Made by a program: the position numbers and the translations under genes. The notes beneath the pieces are model-generated. The model saw nothing but the letters and a program-made list of their open reading frames with translations, made no database searches and was not told the origin of the DNA. Source: an uncultured Clostridia bacterium (GTDB lineage Bacteria; Bacillota; Clostridia; Christensenellales; Borkfalkiaceae). Taken from it: a DNA stretch of 64,000 nt. The stretch spans positions 1 to 64,000 of the forward strand of contig CANQMN010000001.1 of NCBI GenBank assembly GCA_947624965.1, read 5' to 3'. Each line of letters begins with the position of its first letter. Positions within the stretch are counted from its first letter, which is position 1. Of the stretch, positions 7,721 through 16,360 are shown one piece after another.

Positions 7721-8152
7721 CCCCCTCCCCTACCCCTCCCCCTCAACGAGGGGGAGGGTAAAAAGGAATCCCTCCTCGCTATACGAGAAGGAGTAATAAC
7801 GCGGCGTGAGAAAAGCATGCTCTGCCTACCCCCCCCTCGCCATGCGAGGGGGGGTAAAAAGGCGAGGAAAGATAAGAAAGAGGCGGGGAAAACACGCAGG
7901 GCAAAACAAAATACCTCCCCCTTTCCAAGGGGGAGGATAAGGTGGGGGTTCTTCGCACCCCGTCTCCCCCTCCCCTACCCCTCCCCCTCAACGAGGGGGA
8001 GGGTAAAAAGGAAACCCCTCTCGCTATACGAGAAGGAGTAATAACACGGTGTGAGGAAAGCATGCTCTCCCCCCTCCCCTACCCCTCCCTCTCAACGAGG
8101 GGGAGGGTAAAAAGGTCCCCACTCCCTCGCCATGCGAGGGGGTGGGGAAAAA
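7721..8152. repeat. Cluster of three GC-rich palindromic intergenic repeats
   Basis: Copies at about 7721-7831, 7967-8070 and 8069-8152 share the hairpin core CCCTCCCCCTC-AAC-GAGGGGGAGGG (one copy has a variant arm). Each core is followed by GTAAAAAGG, then a second palindrome such as CCTCGCCATGCGAGG or a CTCGCTATACGAG variant. Copies 1 and 2 are nearly identical over about 100 bp. The same family recurs near 32755 and 33150. It has no coding content; ORFs through it are artefacts of the repeat. It fills the space between YitT and the DUF308 gene. Confidence 0.85.
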
Positions 8153-8169
8153 GTACCGACGCCAGCGCG

Positions 8170-8712
8170 TCAGTTTTTCTGTTTGCGCTCCGTAAAGAGC
8201 GCAAAGGCGAGCATGCCCGCGGACGCAACGCTGTCCGCAAGGAGCGCGGCGGAGAGCGTGTTCGTAAGATCGCGCACGGCGTTGAAGGGATCGACGATGA
8301 CGACGATGCAGAGCGCGACGATGAGCGCCGCCGCCACGATAAAACAGACGCGCCCGAAGAGACTGCCGCGCAGTTTAACCATGCGGTACACCGTCTCCGC
8401 CTCCCGCAGAAGGAGCACGGCGCAGAACGCGACGGAGATGATATAGAGGCTCGTCGTCGCCGAGACGAACAGCCACAGCGCGACGACGCACTGCGCGATG
8501 CCCGCGAGCAGTCCCGCCGCCCCGAGTTTTTCCACAAAGAACGCCGCGATGCAGCACACGCCGCCCAACAGGAGCAAAACCCCCGCCGAAACGAGCACGG
8601 CGCGGTCCGAGACGAAGGGGACGGAGAGAAAGACGACGGCGATCGCGAAATTGAACAGGACGGGCACGAAGGCGCCATAGCCGAAGGCTTTCATGAGTTT
8701 ATCCGATAACAT
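8170..8712 (-). CDS. DUF308 (HdeD-like) membrane protein
   Basis: 180 residues with about six TM helices arranged as three short pairs, as in DUF308/HdeD proteins. The helices alternate with short loops (for example PFVSDRAVLVSAGVLLLLGG). The function in Firmicutes is unknown; the E. coli namesake is an acid-resistance membrane protein. It starts 9 bp after the Re-citrate-synthase-like gene, with GAGGAAC upstream, so it is co-transcribed with it. Its 3' end abuts the palindromic repeat cluster. Confidence 0.7.
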   Translation of the reverse strand: MLSDKLMKAFGYGAFVPVLFNFAIAVVFLSVPFVSDRAVLVSAGVLLLLGGVCCIAAFFVEKLGAAGLLAGIAQCVVALWLFVSATTSLYIISVAFCAVLLLREAETVYRMVKLRGSLFGRVCFIVAAALIVALCIVVIVDPFNAVRDLTNTLSAALLADSVASAGMLAFALFTERKQKN

Positions 8713-8721
8713 ACTTGTTCC

Positions 8722-10116
8722 TCACTGCTCCGCAAAGGAGTTCAGTTCCCGAATGCGGCGGCTGTCCAGCGAATAGATGAGATTGACGAGCTCGTCGTCC
8801 CCGAACGAGCTGTTGCGCCCCTCCTCGTACTCCGCGTCCACCGCTTCCTTCATTTTGATAACGAGCGGATCCGTCTTTTCCACCCTGTGCCCCTCGGGCA
8901 ACTTGAAATATTCGTTGAGCCAATAGGCGATGCCCGCCAGCCCGCTCGTCTTGTTGACGCTGACGCGCGCGGGTCTACCCAAAATTTTCGCCGTGTCGAA
9001 GATGTTGTAGATCTCCTCGTCTTTGAGCATCCCGTCCGCATGGATGCCCGCCCGCGTGGAGTTGAACGCGCGCCCCACAAAGGGCGTTTTGGGCGGGACG
9101 GAATAGTTGATCTCCCGTTCAAAATAATCGGCGATCTCGGTGATGGCGGTAAAATCCATGCCGTCCATCGTACCGCGGAGGGAGGCGTACTCCACCGCCA
9201 TCGCCTCCAAGGGGCAATTCCCCGTGCGCTCGCCGATGCCGAGGAGCGAACAGTTCACCGCCGACGCGCCGTACAGCCACGCCGTGGAGGCGTTGTTCAC
9301 CGCCTTATAAAAATCGTTGTGCCCGTGCCATTCGAGCATCGCGTGCGGCACGCCCGCATAGTGATGGAGCCCGTACACGATGCCCTGCACACTGCGCGGA
9401 AGGGTCGCGCCCGGGAAGGCGACGCCGAAGCCCATCGTGTCGCACATGCGGATCTTCACGGGAATGCCGCTCTCCTCCGAAAGGCGCATGAGCTCGCTCG
9501 CGAACGGAACGACGAAGCCGTAGAAATCCGCCCTCGTGATGTCCTCGAAATGGCAGCGCGGGCGGATGCCGTGGGAGAGCGCGCTCTTGACGATGCCGAG
9601 ATATTTATCGAGCGCCTGTCTGCGCGTCAAGTTCATCTTCTTGAAAATGTGATAGTCCGAGCAAGAGACGAGGATGCCCGTCTCCTCCACGCCCGCTTCC
9701 TTCACGAGCTCGAAATCCTTCTCGTTCGCGCGGATCCACGTCGTGATCTCGGGGTATTTGAGCCCCGTCTCCCGGCAGGCGGTGAGCGCCTCCCTGTCCT
9801 TTTTGGAATAGAGGAAAAATTCGGACTGGCGCACCAGCCCCTTTTCGCCGCCGAGGCGGGACATGAGCCGATACAGCGAGACGATCTGCTTCACCGTAAA
9901 GGGCGACGTGGACTGCTGTCCGTCGCGGAAGGTGGTGTCCGTCATCCAGATCTCGTCCGGCATGTTCATGGGCACGTGGCGGTTGTTGAACGCGATCTTG
10001 GGAATTTCTTCGTACGAGAAGAGTTCGCGGTAGAGCTTGGGCTCCTCCACGTCCTGCAAACGGTATTTGTAGACGCTGTCTTCGAGTAAGTTGGACTTGT
10101 TATTGAAAATGATCAT
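8722..10116 (-). CDS. Re-citrate synthase-like enzyme (homocitrate/isopropylmalate synthase family)
   Basis: 464 residues. A DRE-TIM metallolyase barrel with DTTFRDGQQ (metal/catalytic start), HFEDITRADFYG, LEWHGHNDF and GERTGN identifies the isopropylmalate/homocitrate synthase superfamily. The length, the opening MIIFNNKSNLLEDSVYKY and the motifs GGEKGLVRQSEFFLYSKKD and LPRSV match the clostridial Re-citrate synthase group. That group condenses acetyl-CoA and oxaloacetate in anaerobes that lack normal citrate synthase. No LeuA regulatory domain is present. The ATG at 10116 has GGAGAA upstream and is better than one at 10143. Substrate assignment from sequence is moderate. DUF308 follows in the operon. 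Confidence 0.75.
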   Translation of the reverse strand: MIIFNNKSNLLEDSVYKYRLQDVEEPKLYRELFSYEEIPKIAFNNRHVPMNMPDEIWMTDTTFRDGQQSTSPFTVKQIVSLYRLMSRLGGEKGLVRQSEFFLYSKKDREALTACRETGLKYPEITTWIRANEKDFELVKEAGVEETGILVSCSDYHIFKKMNLTRRQALDKYLGIVKSALSHGIRPRCHFEDITRADFYGFVVPFASELMRLSEESGIPVKIRMCDTMGFGVAFPGATLPRSVQGIVYGLHHYAGVPHAMLEWHGHNDFYKAVNNASTAWLYGASAVNCSLLGIGERTGNCPLEAMAVEYASLRGTMDGMDFTAITEIADYFEREINYSVPPKTPFVGRAFNSTRAGIHADGMLKDEEIYNIFDTAKILGRPARVSVNKTSGLAGIAYWLNEYFKLPEGHRVEKTDPLVIKMKEAVDAEYEEGRNSSFGDDELVNLIYSLDSRRIRELNSFAEQ

Positions 10117-10278
10117 GTCTGTTCTCCAACCGCATTGTAACAAAATCGGGCGCGTCTGTCAAGCGAGCGCGCGCGGTTTTTGTGAAAATATCGAACCCGA
10201 CCGCCTCGTTTTTCGGAATTATGCGAATAAATTTATATTGCATGCGTCTGCTCTGCCCGCGCGCTTCTTTTGCGGGCG

Positions 10279-10310
10279 TAAGGACCTCCCCCGAACGGGA
10301 GAGGTCCTTA
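10279..10310. repeat. Near-perfect inverted repeat downstream of the feo operon
   Basis: TAAGGACCTCCCCC and GGGAGAGGTCCTTA pair with one mismatch. The element lies between the convergent-free tail of the feo operon and the Re-citrate-synthase-like gene's promoter region. It may terminate the feo transcript, but no T-tract follows. The rest of 10117-10340 holds no gene. Confidence 0.5.
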
Positions 10311-10340
10311 CGAAGATTTATGGAGATTGTTATGAATGGG

Positions 10341-10508
10341 CTACTTTTCGGGGGGCGTTTTGCGGGAGGCGCACCCGCCGCAACGGCAATGGTCGCAACC
10401 GCAATCGCAACCGCCCTTTCCGTGCTTTCTCCGCACGAAGGAATAAATCGCTACGCCGACGACAAACGCCGCCGCGGCGGCAATGATGAGCGCTTCCCAC
10501 CAACTCAT
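10341..10508 (-). CDS. FeoB-associated Cys-rich membrane protein
   Basis: 55 residues, too short for many gene finders. MSWWEALIIAAAAAFVVGV forms one N-terminal TM helix. After a basic turn (RRKHGKGG) comes a cysteine cluster with six Cys (CDCGC, CRCGGC) on the cytoplasmic side, and a Lys/Pro tail. This layout is that of the FeoB-associated Cys-rich family, thought to accept or handle iron at the FeoB pore. Its ATG overlaps the feoB stop (ATGA), so it is the last gene of the feo operon. Confidence 0.85.
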   Translation of the reverse strand: MSWWEALIIAAAAAFVVGVAIYSFVRRKHGKGGCDCGCDHCRCGGCASRKTPPEK

Positions 10509-12835
10509 TGCCCGTCCTCCTCGCCGTCCGAAGCGACCGCCGCCGCTTCGAGGGCTTCTCCCTCGGACATGGGCGCCTCGTTTTTCTTCACGGGGTGCTT
10601 CTTATTCCAGAAAACGATGCCCGTGATGCCCGCCGCGACGACGGCAAGGATGGGAAACAGCGTCCACCACCAACTGCCGATGAGATAGATCGCCGCGGAG
10701 ACGAAATAGGAAGTCGCGACCCAAAAGAGGAGCGTCCATTTGAACTTGCCCTTGGGAAGCTCCGCCCGCGCCGTGGCGCATGCCGCGAAGCAGGGAATGG
10801 TGAGCATGTTGAAGGCGATGAAGGCGATGAGCGCGGGAATGGTGATGCCCGTCTGCCCCATCAGGGTGATGACTTCGCTCACGCCCTCTTCGGTCGCCTC
10901 GAATCCCGCGACGAGGCAGGCGGCGAGCGTAGAGAAGGTCGCGATGACGTTCTCCTTCGCGATGAGCCCCGTGATGGCGGCGACGGCGAACACCCAGCCT
11001 GCCGCCCTTCCGAGCTGCGAACCGAAGCCGAGCGGGGTAAAGACGGGCTGGATGAGCTTGCCGATGCTCGCGAGGATGCTGACGTCCATCTGCTCGTCGG
11101 CAAGGTACCGCCAATCCCACGAGAAGTGCGAGAGGAACCAGATGACGATGGTCGAGGCGAGGATGATGGTGAACGCCTTCTTGATGAAGTGTTTGAGCTT
11201 ATCCCACAGGTGGATCATCAGCCCCTTGAAGAGCGGTCTGTGATAGGGCGGGAGCTCCATGATGAAGGGCGGCACGTCCCCGCGCATCGTCGTGGCGCGC
11301 ATCAAAATGACGGTCGAGAGCGCGACGATCATGCCGAGAAGGTACATGGCGAGCACGATGAGGTCCACGAGCGGTGCATCCGCCGCCCCCAAAATGCCGC
11401 CCGCGATGGCGGTAAGAATGGGCAATTTCGCCCCGCAGGAGAAGAACGGGATGACGCGCACCGTACTCGTCCGCTCGTTGTCGTCAGCGAGCGTGCGCGT
11501 GTTGATCATCGCGGGAATGGAGCATCCGAAGCCCATGATCATGGGCATGAACGCCCTGCCCGAGAGCCCGAAGCGGCGGAAGATCCTATCCATGATGAAG
11601 GCGATCCGCGCCATGTAGCCCGAATCCTCCAAAATGGAGAAGAACATGAAGAGCACGAGGATCTGCGGGATAAAGCTCAAAACCGCGGCGAGCCCTTCCC
11701 ACACGCCGTTCACGATGAAGCCGCCCACCCAGGCGGGCGCGCTCGCGCAGGCGGCGTCCAGCCCCATGCCGACGAGCCCCGTGAGCCAGCCCATCACGTT
11801 CTGCAACATGACGCCCGGGGAGAAGAGCGCGCCATCGTAGAAGCAGGCAAGAAGCTGTACCCCGACGTTCTCGGGGTCGAGCCCGAGCTCTTCCAGCGTG
11901 GGGAGCCCGCCCGCCATCGCGCCGATATAGAAGAGATCTTCGGCGAACGTCAGGTGGAAGATCGCGAAGAGGATGACGATAAAGATGGGAATGCCCCAAA
12001 CTTTATGCGTCAAAATTTTATCCGCCCTGTCGCTCCGCGAGAGCTGTTCCTTCTTCTCCTTTCTGCGGTACGCCGAGGAATAGTTCGCCGAAATGTACTT
12101 ATAGCGCGCGTCCGCGACGACCGCTTCCAGATCGCTCCCGAAGGTGTCGTCCGCGAACGTCGCCTTGAATTCGTCCACCATCTTCACGAGCTCGGGGTGC
12201 ATGCCGACCTCGATCTCGTCCATCTCCGCGAGCTTCACGGCATGGAAGAGCGGCGCGGACACCTTCGCCCCTTTGAGCGCGATGTTGACGTCGCGCACGA
12301 GGTGCGCGAGCGGCGAATCGTGCAGGACGGTCACCCCCTCGCGCGGCTCCTTGGAGACGGAGATCGCCCGATCCATGAGTTCCTTGATGCCCGCCCCTTT
12401 GAGCGCCGAGATGGCGACGACGGGGAGCCCGATCTTCTTTTCGAGGTCCTTCGCGTCGATCTCGTCCCCGCTCCGTTCCACGGCGTCCATCATGTTGAGC
12501 GCGATGACGACGGGGACGTCGATCTCCATGAGCTGTGTGGTGAGGTACAGGTTGCGCTCCAAATTGGTCGCGTCCACGATGTTGATGACGCAATCGGGCT
12601 TCTCGTCGAGGATGAAATTCCGCGAGATCACCTCCTCGGGCGTATAGGGCGAGAGCGAATAGATGCCGGGCAGGTCTACGATCTGCACGCGCTCCTCGCC
12701 GCGCTTATAAACGCCCTCCCGCTTATCCACCGTAACGCCGGGCCAGTTCCCCACGTACGCCGTGGAGCCCGTGAGCAGATTAAAGAGCGTGGTCTTCCCG
12801 CAGTTGGGATTGCCCGCCAAGGCGAATTTCTTCAT
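10505..12835 (-). CDS. feoB: Ferrous iron transporter FeoB
   Basis: 776 residues. The N-terminal G domain is complete: G1 GNPNCGKTT (residues 8-16), G3 DLPG, G4 NMMD. A helical GDI-like spacer follows, then a membrane domain with about eight to ten TM helices containing FMPMIMGFGCSIPAMINTR and PFFSCGAKLPILTA, the Cys-bearing gate motifs. The C-terminal tail is longer than usual and acidic. It imports Fe(II) across the cytoplasmic membrane. It is coupled to the feoA upstream (ATGA overlap at 12832-12835) and to the Cys-rich gene downstream. Regulation is through the operator array at 13330-13481. Confidence 0.95.
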   Translation of the reverse strand: MKKFALAGNPNCGKTTLFNLLTGSTAYVGNWPGVTVDKREGVYKRGEERVQIVDLPGIYSLSPYTPEEVISRNFILDEKPDCVINIVDATNLERNLYLTTQLMEIDVPVVIALNMMDAVERSGDEIDAKDLEKKIGLPVVAISALKGAGIKELMDRAISVSKEPREGVTVLHDSPLAHLVRDVNIALKGAKVSAPLFHAVKLAEMDEIEVGMHPELVKMVDEFKATFADDTFGSDLEAVVADARYKYISANYSSAYRRKEKKEQLSRSDRADKILTHKVWGIPIFIVILFAIFHLTFAEDLFYIGAMAGGLPTLEELGLDPENVGVQLLACFYDGALFSPGVMLQNVMGWLTGLVGMGLDAACASAPAWVGGFIVNGVWEGLAAVLSFIPQILVLFMFFSILEDSGYMARIAFIMDRIFRRFGLSGRAFMPMIMGFGCSIPAMINTRTLADDNERTSTVRVIPFFSCGAKLPILTAIAGGILGAADAPLVDLIVLAMYLLGMIVALSTVILMRATTMRGDVPPFIMELPPYHRPLFKGLMIHLWDKLKHFIKKAFTIILASTIVIWFLSHFSWDWRYLADEQMDVSILASIGKLIQPVFTPLGFGSQLGRAAGWVFAVAAITGLIAKENVIATFSTLAACLVAGFEATEEGVSEVITLMGQTGITIPALIAFIAFNMLTIPCFAACATARAELPKGKFKWTLLFWVATSYFVSAAIYLIGSWWWTLFPILAVVAAGITGIVFWNKKHPVKKNEAPMSEGEALEAAAVASDGEEDGQ

Positions 12836-13065
12836 TGCTTCGCCTCCATCGTAACATACGCCGCCTCCGAACTGCGGAGCGTGAGCTCATACCCGCGGAT
12901 GGAAATTTCCAGCGGGTCGCCGAGGGGCGCCTTCTTGCGGAGAAGCACTTCCGCGCCGGGCGTTACGCCCATGTCGAACAGCCTTCTCCTGATTTTCCCT
13001 TCGCCCGAGACGGTCTTGACAACGCCCCGCTCGCCGACGGAAAACTCGTTCAAAAGTTTCGTCAT
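12832..13065 (-). CDS. feoA: FeoA (second copy in the operon)
   Basis: 77 residues from the ATG at 13065; a TTG at 13071 in the same frame is an alternative nearer to the GGAGG. A small SH3-like FeoA fold is shown by RRRLFDMGVTPGAEVLLRKKAPLGDPLEISIRGYELTLRSSEA. FeoA binds the cytoplasmic face of FeoB and is needed for efficient iron uptake. The stop overlaps the feoB start. Confidence 0.9.
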   Translation of the reverse strand: MTKLLNEFSVGERGVVKTVSGEGKIRRRLFDMGVTPGAEVLLRKKAPLGDPLEISIRGYELTLRSSEAAYVTMEAKQ

Positions 13066-13098
13066 ATCCAAAAAATACCTCCGTATTGCTTTGCCGAA

Positions 13099-13311
13099 TC
13101 AGCCGACATAGATGCGCGCGGCAACGTCGCGGTCGAGGGCGAGCCTGCCCTCCTTCACGCGGCACACCGCGCTGCCCCCGCTTGCAGAGAGGACGGTGAT
13201 CCTTCCCTGCGGCAAGATCCCGAGATTGGACAGATGTTTCTTCGTCTTATCGTCCGCGACGATCTTCACGATGGTAACTTCCTGTCCGAGGGGCGCCAAA
13301 AACAACGGCAT
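13099..13311 (-). CDS. feoA: FeoA (first gene of the feo operon)
   Basis: 70 residues. The ATG at 13311 has GGAGA a few bases upstream; longer in-frame starts run back into the operator region and are unlikely. KKHLSNLGILPQGRITVLSASGGSAVCRVKEGRLALDRDVAARI is a typical FeoA SH3-like domain. Two different feoA genes ahead of feoB is a common Clostridia arrangement and may make a FeoA heteromer; that is inference. Confidence 0.85.
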   Translation of the reverse strand: MPLFLAPLGQEVTIVKIVADDKTKKHLSNLGILPQGRITVLSASGGSAVCRVKEGRLALDRDVAARIYVG

Positions 13312-13329
13312 AGCAATCTCCTTTTCCGA

Positions 13330-13481
13330 GTTCGCATAGGCGAACCGATCTTCCGAAATTTCGTCCGCCGACCGCGGACGATGCAGTTCGCATTTGCGAA
13401 CTATGCTTATTCTATCATGCTTTTTCCGCCCTGTCAACTGTTTTGCGGCGGTTTTTCAAAAAAAGTTCGCAGTTGCTAACT
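13330..13481 (-). promoter_or_regulatory. feo promoter with three repeated operator palindromes
   Basis: On the minus strand TTGACA (13432-13437) and TAGAAT (13409-13414) are 17 bases apart. Three sites share the form GTTCGC-N4-GCGAAC. They lie at 13330-13345 (leader), 13385-13402 (over the start of transcription, AGTTCGCAAATGCGAACT) and 13464-13481 (upstream, with one arm GCTAAC). Spacing and position fit a metal-sensing repressor of DtxR type acting on iron genes, but the regulator is not in this window. The interval 13482-13527 has no gene. Confidence 0.8.
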
Positions 13482-13527
13482 CTTTTTTATGCGGCGAAGT
13501 TTCCGAATATGACAGCGCCCGCCTAAC

Positions 13528-14703
13528 TTATTCCGAAAGCGCGGAAAGGTAGGCGCGCGTCTCCTCCTCCGTGGGAAATACGGCGAGGTACATCGTGTCC
13601 CCCATGGCGGGAGAGAGTGCGGCGGGCACGGGCGCGACGGCGATCATGTGTTCCCCGTAGCGGGCAAAGACGTCGCTGCGGGAGAGCGCGTACCCTCTTT
13701 TTTCCCTTCTCCCGACGAAGGCGCAGAATTGTTTTTTGCCCGCGGCGGGGGCGCAGGGCGCGCCCGCGAGGGTATCCGCCCAGATGCGGTAGACGTCCAC
13801 GCTGTTGGCATAATTCATCATGTCGGGCGAGCAGCCGCCGCTCGGACGCATGTTGACTTCGAGCGCGACGATCTCCCCCTCTTTCCCGAGGCGGCAGTCC
13901 CGCAAAAGACGGAAAAATTCAAAGTGGACGAAGCGGTTTTTCACGCCGAAGCTCTTTAAGGCGGCTCTCCCCTTTTCGCGGACGTCGGCGGCGAGTTCCT
14001 TTACGATGAAGAACATGCTCGTGCTCCGCTCGTTGACGACGTCCATGAGGGAGGCGGGCGTGATGTTGCCCGTCTCGAACACGGGCTCGCCCGCCGCGTT
14101 CACGATCGCGTCGTACGAGCACACTTCGCCGAACACGTATTCCTCCGCGATGTAGCCGCGGAGCCCCCGCGCCGCGAATGCCGTTAGCTCCTCCTCCGAG
14201 GAGATGCGGTAGGTCTCGTTCGCGCCGACGCCGTTATCCGGCTTGACGACGATGGGATAGCCGACTTCCGCGGCGAAGCGGCGGAGCGGCTCCCCCTCCG
14301 CGACGCACCAGCGCGCGGCGGGAATGCCCGCGCGGGCGTATTTTTCCTTCATGAGCGACTTGAACTTGACGGGAGGCATGTCCTCGGGCTGAAATCCGCT
14401 CGTGATGTGGAAATCGGCGCGCAGGCGGGCGTCGCGCTCCAACCAATATTCGTTGTTGCTTTCGAGGAAATCCGCCTTCCCGTATTTGAACGCGAAAAAG
14501 GCGACGGCGCGGTACACCTCTTCGTAATGTTCGAGGTCATCCACCTTGTAATATTCGTCCAAATTCGCGCGGAGGTCCTCCGAGAGATCGTTGTAGGGGC
14601 AGTCTCCGATGCCGAGCACGCGGAACCCGTTCTCCTTCAATCCGCGGCAGAATCTCCAATAGCTCTCGGGAAAATTGGGCGAGAGAAAGATAAAGTTTTT
14701 CAT
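13528..14703 (-). CDS. ATP-grasp domain carboxylate-amine ligase family protein
   Basis: 391 residues from the ATG at 14703. The N-terminus is a Rossmann-like pre-ATP-grasp domain (NFIFLSPNFPESYWRFCRGL). The central part is an ATP-grasp fold: KEKYARAGIPAARW, YPIVVKPDNGVGANETYR (the ATP-binding lysine strand), YIAEEYVFGEVCSYDAIV, and EIVALEVNMRPSGGCSPDMMNYA with the metal-binding Glu and Asn. Such enzymes join a carboxylate to an amine through an acyl phosphate; the substrate is unknown. It has its own promoter and stands alone between feo and the protease gene, transcribed divergently from the latter. Confidence 0.85.
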   Translation of the reverse strand: MKNFIFLSPNFPESYWRFCRGLKENGFRVLGIGDCPYNDLSEDLRANLDEYYKVDDLEHYEEVYRAVAFFAFKYGKADFLESNNEYWLERDARLRADFHITSGFQPEDMPPVKFKSLMKEKYARAGIPAARWCVAEGEPLRRFAAEVGYPIVVKPDNGVGANETYRISSEEELTAFAARGLRGYIAEEYVFGEVCSYDAIVNAAGEPVFETGNITPASLMDVVNERSTSMFFIVKELAADVREKGRAALKSFGVKNRFVHFEFFRLLRDCRLGKEGEIVALEVNMRPSGGCSPDMMNYANSVDVYRIWADTLAGAPCAPAAGKKQFCAFVGRREKRGYALSRSDVFARYGEHMIAVAPVPAALSPAMGDTMYLAVFPTEEETRAYLSALSE

Positions 14704-14785
14704 GTGCGTTGCCTCCGCAAAACAGTATTCCGCAGGAGCGGGCGCGGTATAAACCGCCCTGTGCGCGGGAAAAATATTATCAAAT

Positions 14786-14814
14786 ATTATAAAAGGCGCG
14801 GAACGGATTGTCAA
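14786..14814 (-). promoter_or_regulatory. Promoter of the ATP-grasp gene
   Basis: TTGACA (14809-14814) and TATAAT (14786-14791) on the minus strand have a 17-base spacer, a consensus sigma-A promoter. It runs back to back with the protease promoter at 14911-14939. Confidence 0.85.
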
Positions 14815-14910
14815 CTTCACGCGCGCGACGCGCGCAAAACGCCCGCGCGCGCACGAAATTCTCACATTGTGAAAAAAACGAAAAATTTTCCCCGCGCGCA
14901 TTCCGCGCCG

Positions 14911-14939
14911 TTGACAAAGTTCCGCCGCTGCGATAAAAT
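14911..14939 (+). promoter_or_regulatory. Promoter of the HtrA-like protease gene
   Basis: TTGACA (14911-14916) and TAAAAT (14934-14939) with a 17-base spacer lie 44 bp before the ATG. GGAGG follows at about 14970. Confidence 0.85.
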
Positions 14940-14982
14940 AACAGACGGTGCGGCGATCCCGCACCGCTCGGAGGATCCATCC

Positions 14983-16215
14983 ATGAAGCATTCTTTCGGA
15001 AAAATTTCCGCAATTTTGGCGGCGTCCGCGCTGGCGCTCGCCCTCCCCCTCTCCGCCTGCGCCGCGGCGGAGCAGAACCGCTACGAAGTCTCCCTCATCA
15101 CGGCGACGGCGCCCGCGGAGAAGAGTGCGACGACGGAAGTCCTCGCGGACATCCGCCCCTCCGTCGTGGACGTAACCAGCTACACCGAGACGGGCGCGAG
15201 CGCGGGGAGCGGCGTGATCATCGCCTATGCGGGCGAGGAGAGCGCGCCCGACGAATATTACGCCGTGACCAACCATCACGTCATCGACGGCGGGATCTCG
15301 TTCGCCGTGGACGTTCTTACCATCGCGGAGGACGGTTCGGAGTCGACGACGGTCTACCCCGCCACGCTCGTGGGGAGCTCGTTCACGCGGGACATCGCGG
15401 TGCTCGCGATCCGTCCGCCCCAAGGCGTGAAGCTCTCCGTCGCCTCCTTCATCGCGGACAGCGACACCGTAAAAGTGGGCACGGAAGTGCTCGCCATCGG
15501 CAATCCCCTCGGCATTCTCGGCGGAACGGTGACGCACGGCATCGTCTCGGCGACCAAACGGGACGTGAGCGTGAGCGACATCGGCACGATGACGCTCATG
15601 CAGACGGACGCCTCCATCAACGGGGGAAATTCGGGCGGCGGGCTCTTCGACGTCTACGGCAACCTCGTCGGCATCATCAATTCGGGCTACGACACCTACA
15701 ACGGGCAGAACGTGGAGGGGCTGAACTTCGCCATTCCCGCCAACGACGCCCGCTATGCGGCGACCCAACTCATCGAAACGCACGAGGAGAGCGGCGGCGA
15801 AGTGACGCAGTACGGCTATGTGCTCGGCGACGCGCGCATCGACCTCTCCTTCTCCTCCGCCGTCCTGTATACGAGCTCGTCGCTCAACGCGACCGCGACC
15901 TACCTCATCGCCGCCGCCGCGAGCGCGGAGAGCCCCCTCTATGCGGAATGGGGACAGAGCCCGAAGGCGATCGACGCGGTAACCGTAAACGGGGAGCGCA
16001 CTTCCTTTGCGGAGAGCGGGAGCAGTTCTTATTCGCTCACCGCGGCGGCGCGCGCCCTCTTCCGCAAAGTTCAGGCGGACGACGAAATCTGCGTGGAATA
16101 CAGAGACATCGCGGTGAGGACGACCGGTTCCTTCTTCGGGAGAAACTACCAGTACGTTGCGGAGACGGCGGAGGAATTTTCCTTCACCGCCGCGCAGTAC
16201 GTCTACGTTCCATAA
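14983..16215 (+). CDS. HtrA/DegP-like trypsin-fold serine protease, lipoprotein
   Basis: 410 residues. The N-terminus is a lipoprotein signal (hydrophobic core, then LSAC, with lipidated Cys26). The protease domain has the full triad: His99 in TNHHVIDG, Asp137 in TRDIAVLAI and Ser217 in NGGNSGGGLF. Residues ~275-410 look like a diverged PDZ-type domain (VNGERTSF...LTAAARALFRKVQADDEICVEY). It would be anchored on the outer face of the membrane and handle misfolded envelope proteins. GGAGG precedes the ATG. It is monocistronic with its own promoter and terminator. Confidence 0.9.
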   Translation: MKHSFGKISAILAASALALALPLSACAAAEQNRYEVSLITATAPAEKSATTEVLADIRPSVVDVTSYTETGASAGSGVIIAYAGEESAPDEYYAVTNHHVIDGGISFAVDVLTIAEDGSESTTVYPATLVGSSFTRDIAVLAIRPPQGVKLSVASFIADSDTVKVGTEVLAIGNPLGILGGTVTHGIVSATKRDVSVSDIGTMTLMQTDASINGGNSGGGLFDVYGNLVGIINSGYDTYNGQNVEGLNFAIPANDARYAATQLIETHEESGGEVTQYGYVLGDARIDLSFSSAVLYTSSSLNATATYLIAAAASAESPLYAEWGQSPKAIDAVTVNGERTSFAESGSSSYSLTAAARALFRKVQADDEICVEYRDIAVRTTGSFFGRNYQYVAETAEEFSFTAAQYVYVP

Positions 16216-16232
16216 AGAGGCAAAAAGCCGTA

Positions 16233-16268
16233 AAAGAGCCCCTTCCCCCGCGGAAGGGACTCTTTTTG
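16233..16268 (+). terminator. Terminator of the protease gene
   Basis: AAAGAGCCCCTTCC pairs with GGAAGGGACTCTTT (one mismatch), and the T-run follows. It is 18 bp past the stop. Confidence 0.8.
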
Positions 16269-16331
16269 TCGCGCGCGCGAAAAAAATGCCTCTTTTTTTT
16301 CCGACAATTTTTTACAATTTGCAAAATTGTA

Positions 16332-16360
16332 TTGAAATCTTTTTTTGTTTATGATATAAT
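16332..16360 (+). promoter_or_regulatory. Promoter of the hydrogenase operon
   Basis: TTGAAA (16332-16337) and TATAAT (16355-16360) have a 17-base, T-rich spacer. AAGGAGG then lies close before hydC. No obvious operator palindrome was seen. Confidence 0.85.

Noticed and set aside
7721-8152. Short ORFs encoding Pro/Leu- and Gly/Glu-rich peptides in the repeat region
   Set aside because: They arise from the palindromic repeats being read through in several frames and recur wherever the repeat does.
10508-13111. 867-codon ORF on the plus strand opposite feoB
   Set aside because: It is the antisense shadow of feoA-feoB in GC-rich DNA; its composition (Arg/Asp/His-rich) and lack of domains show it is not a gene.
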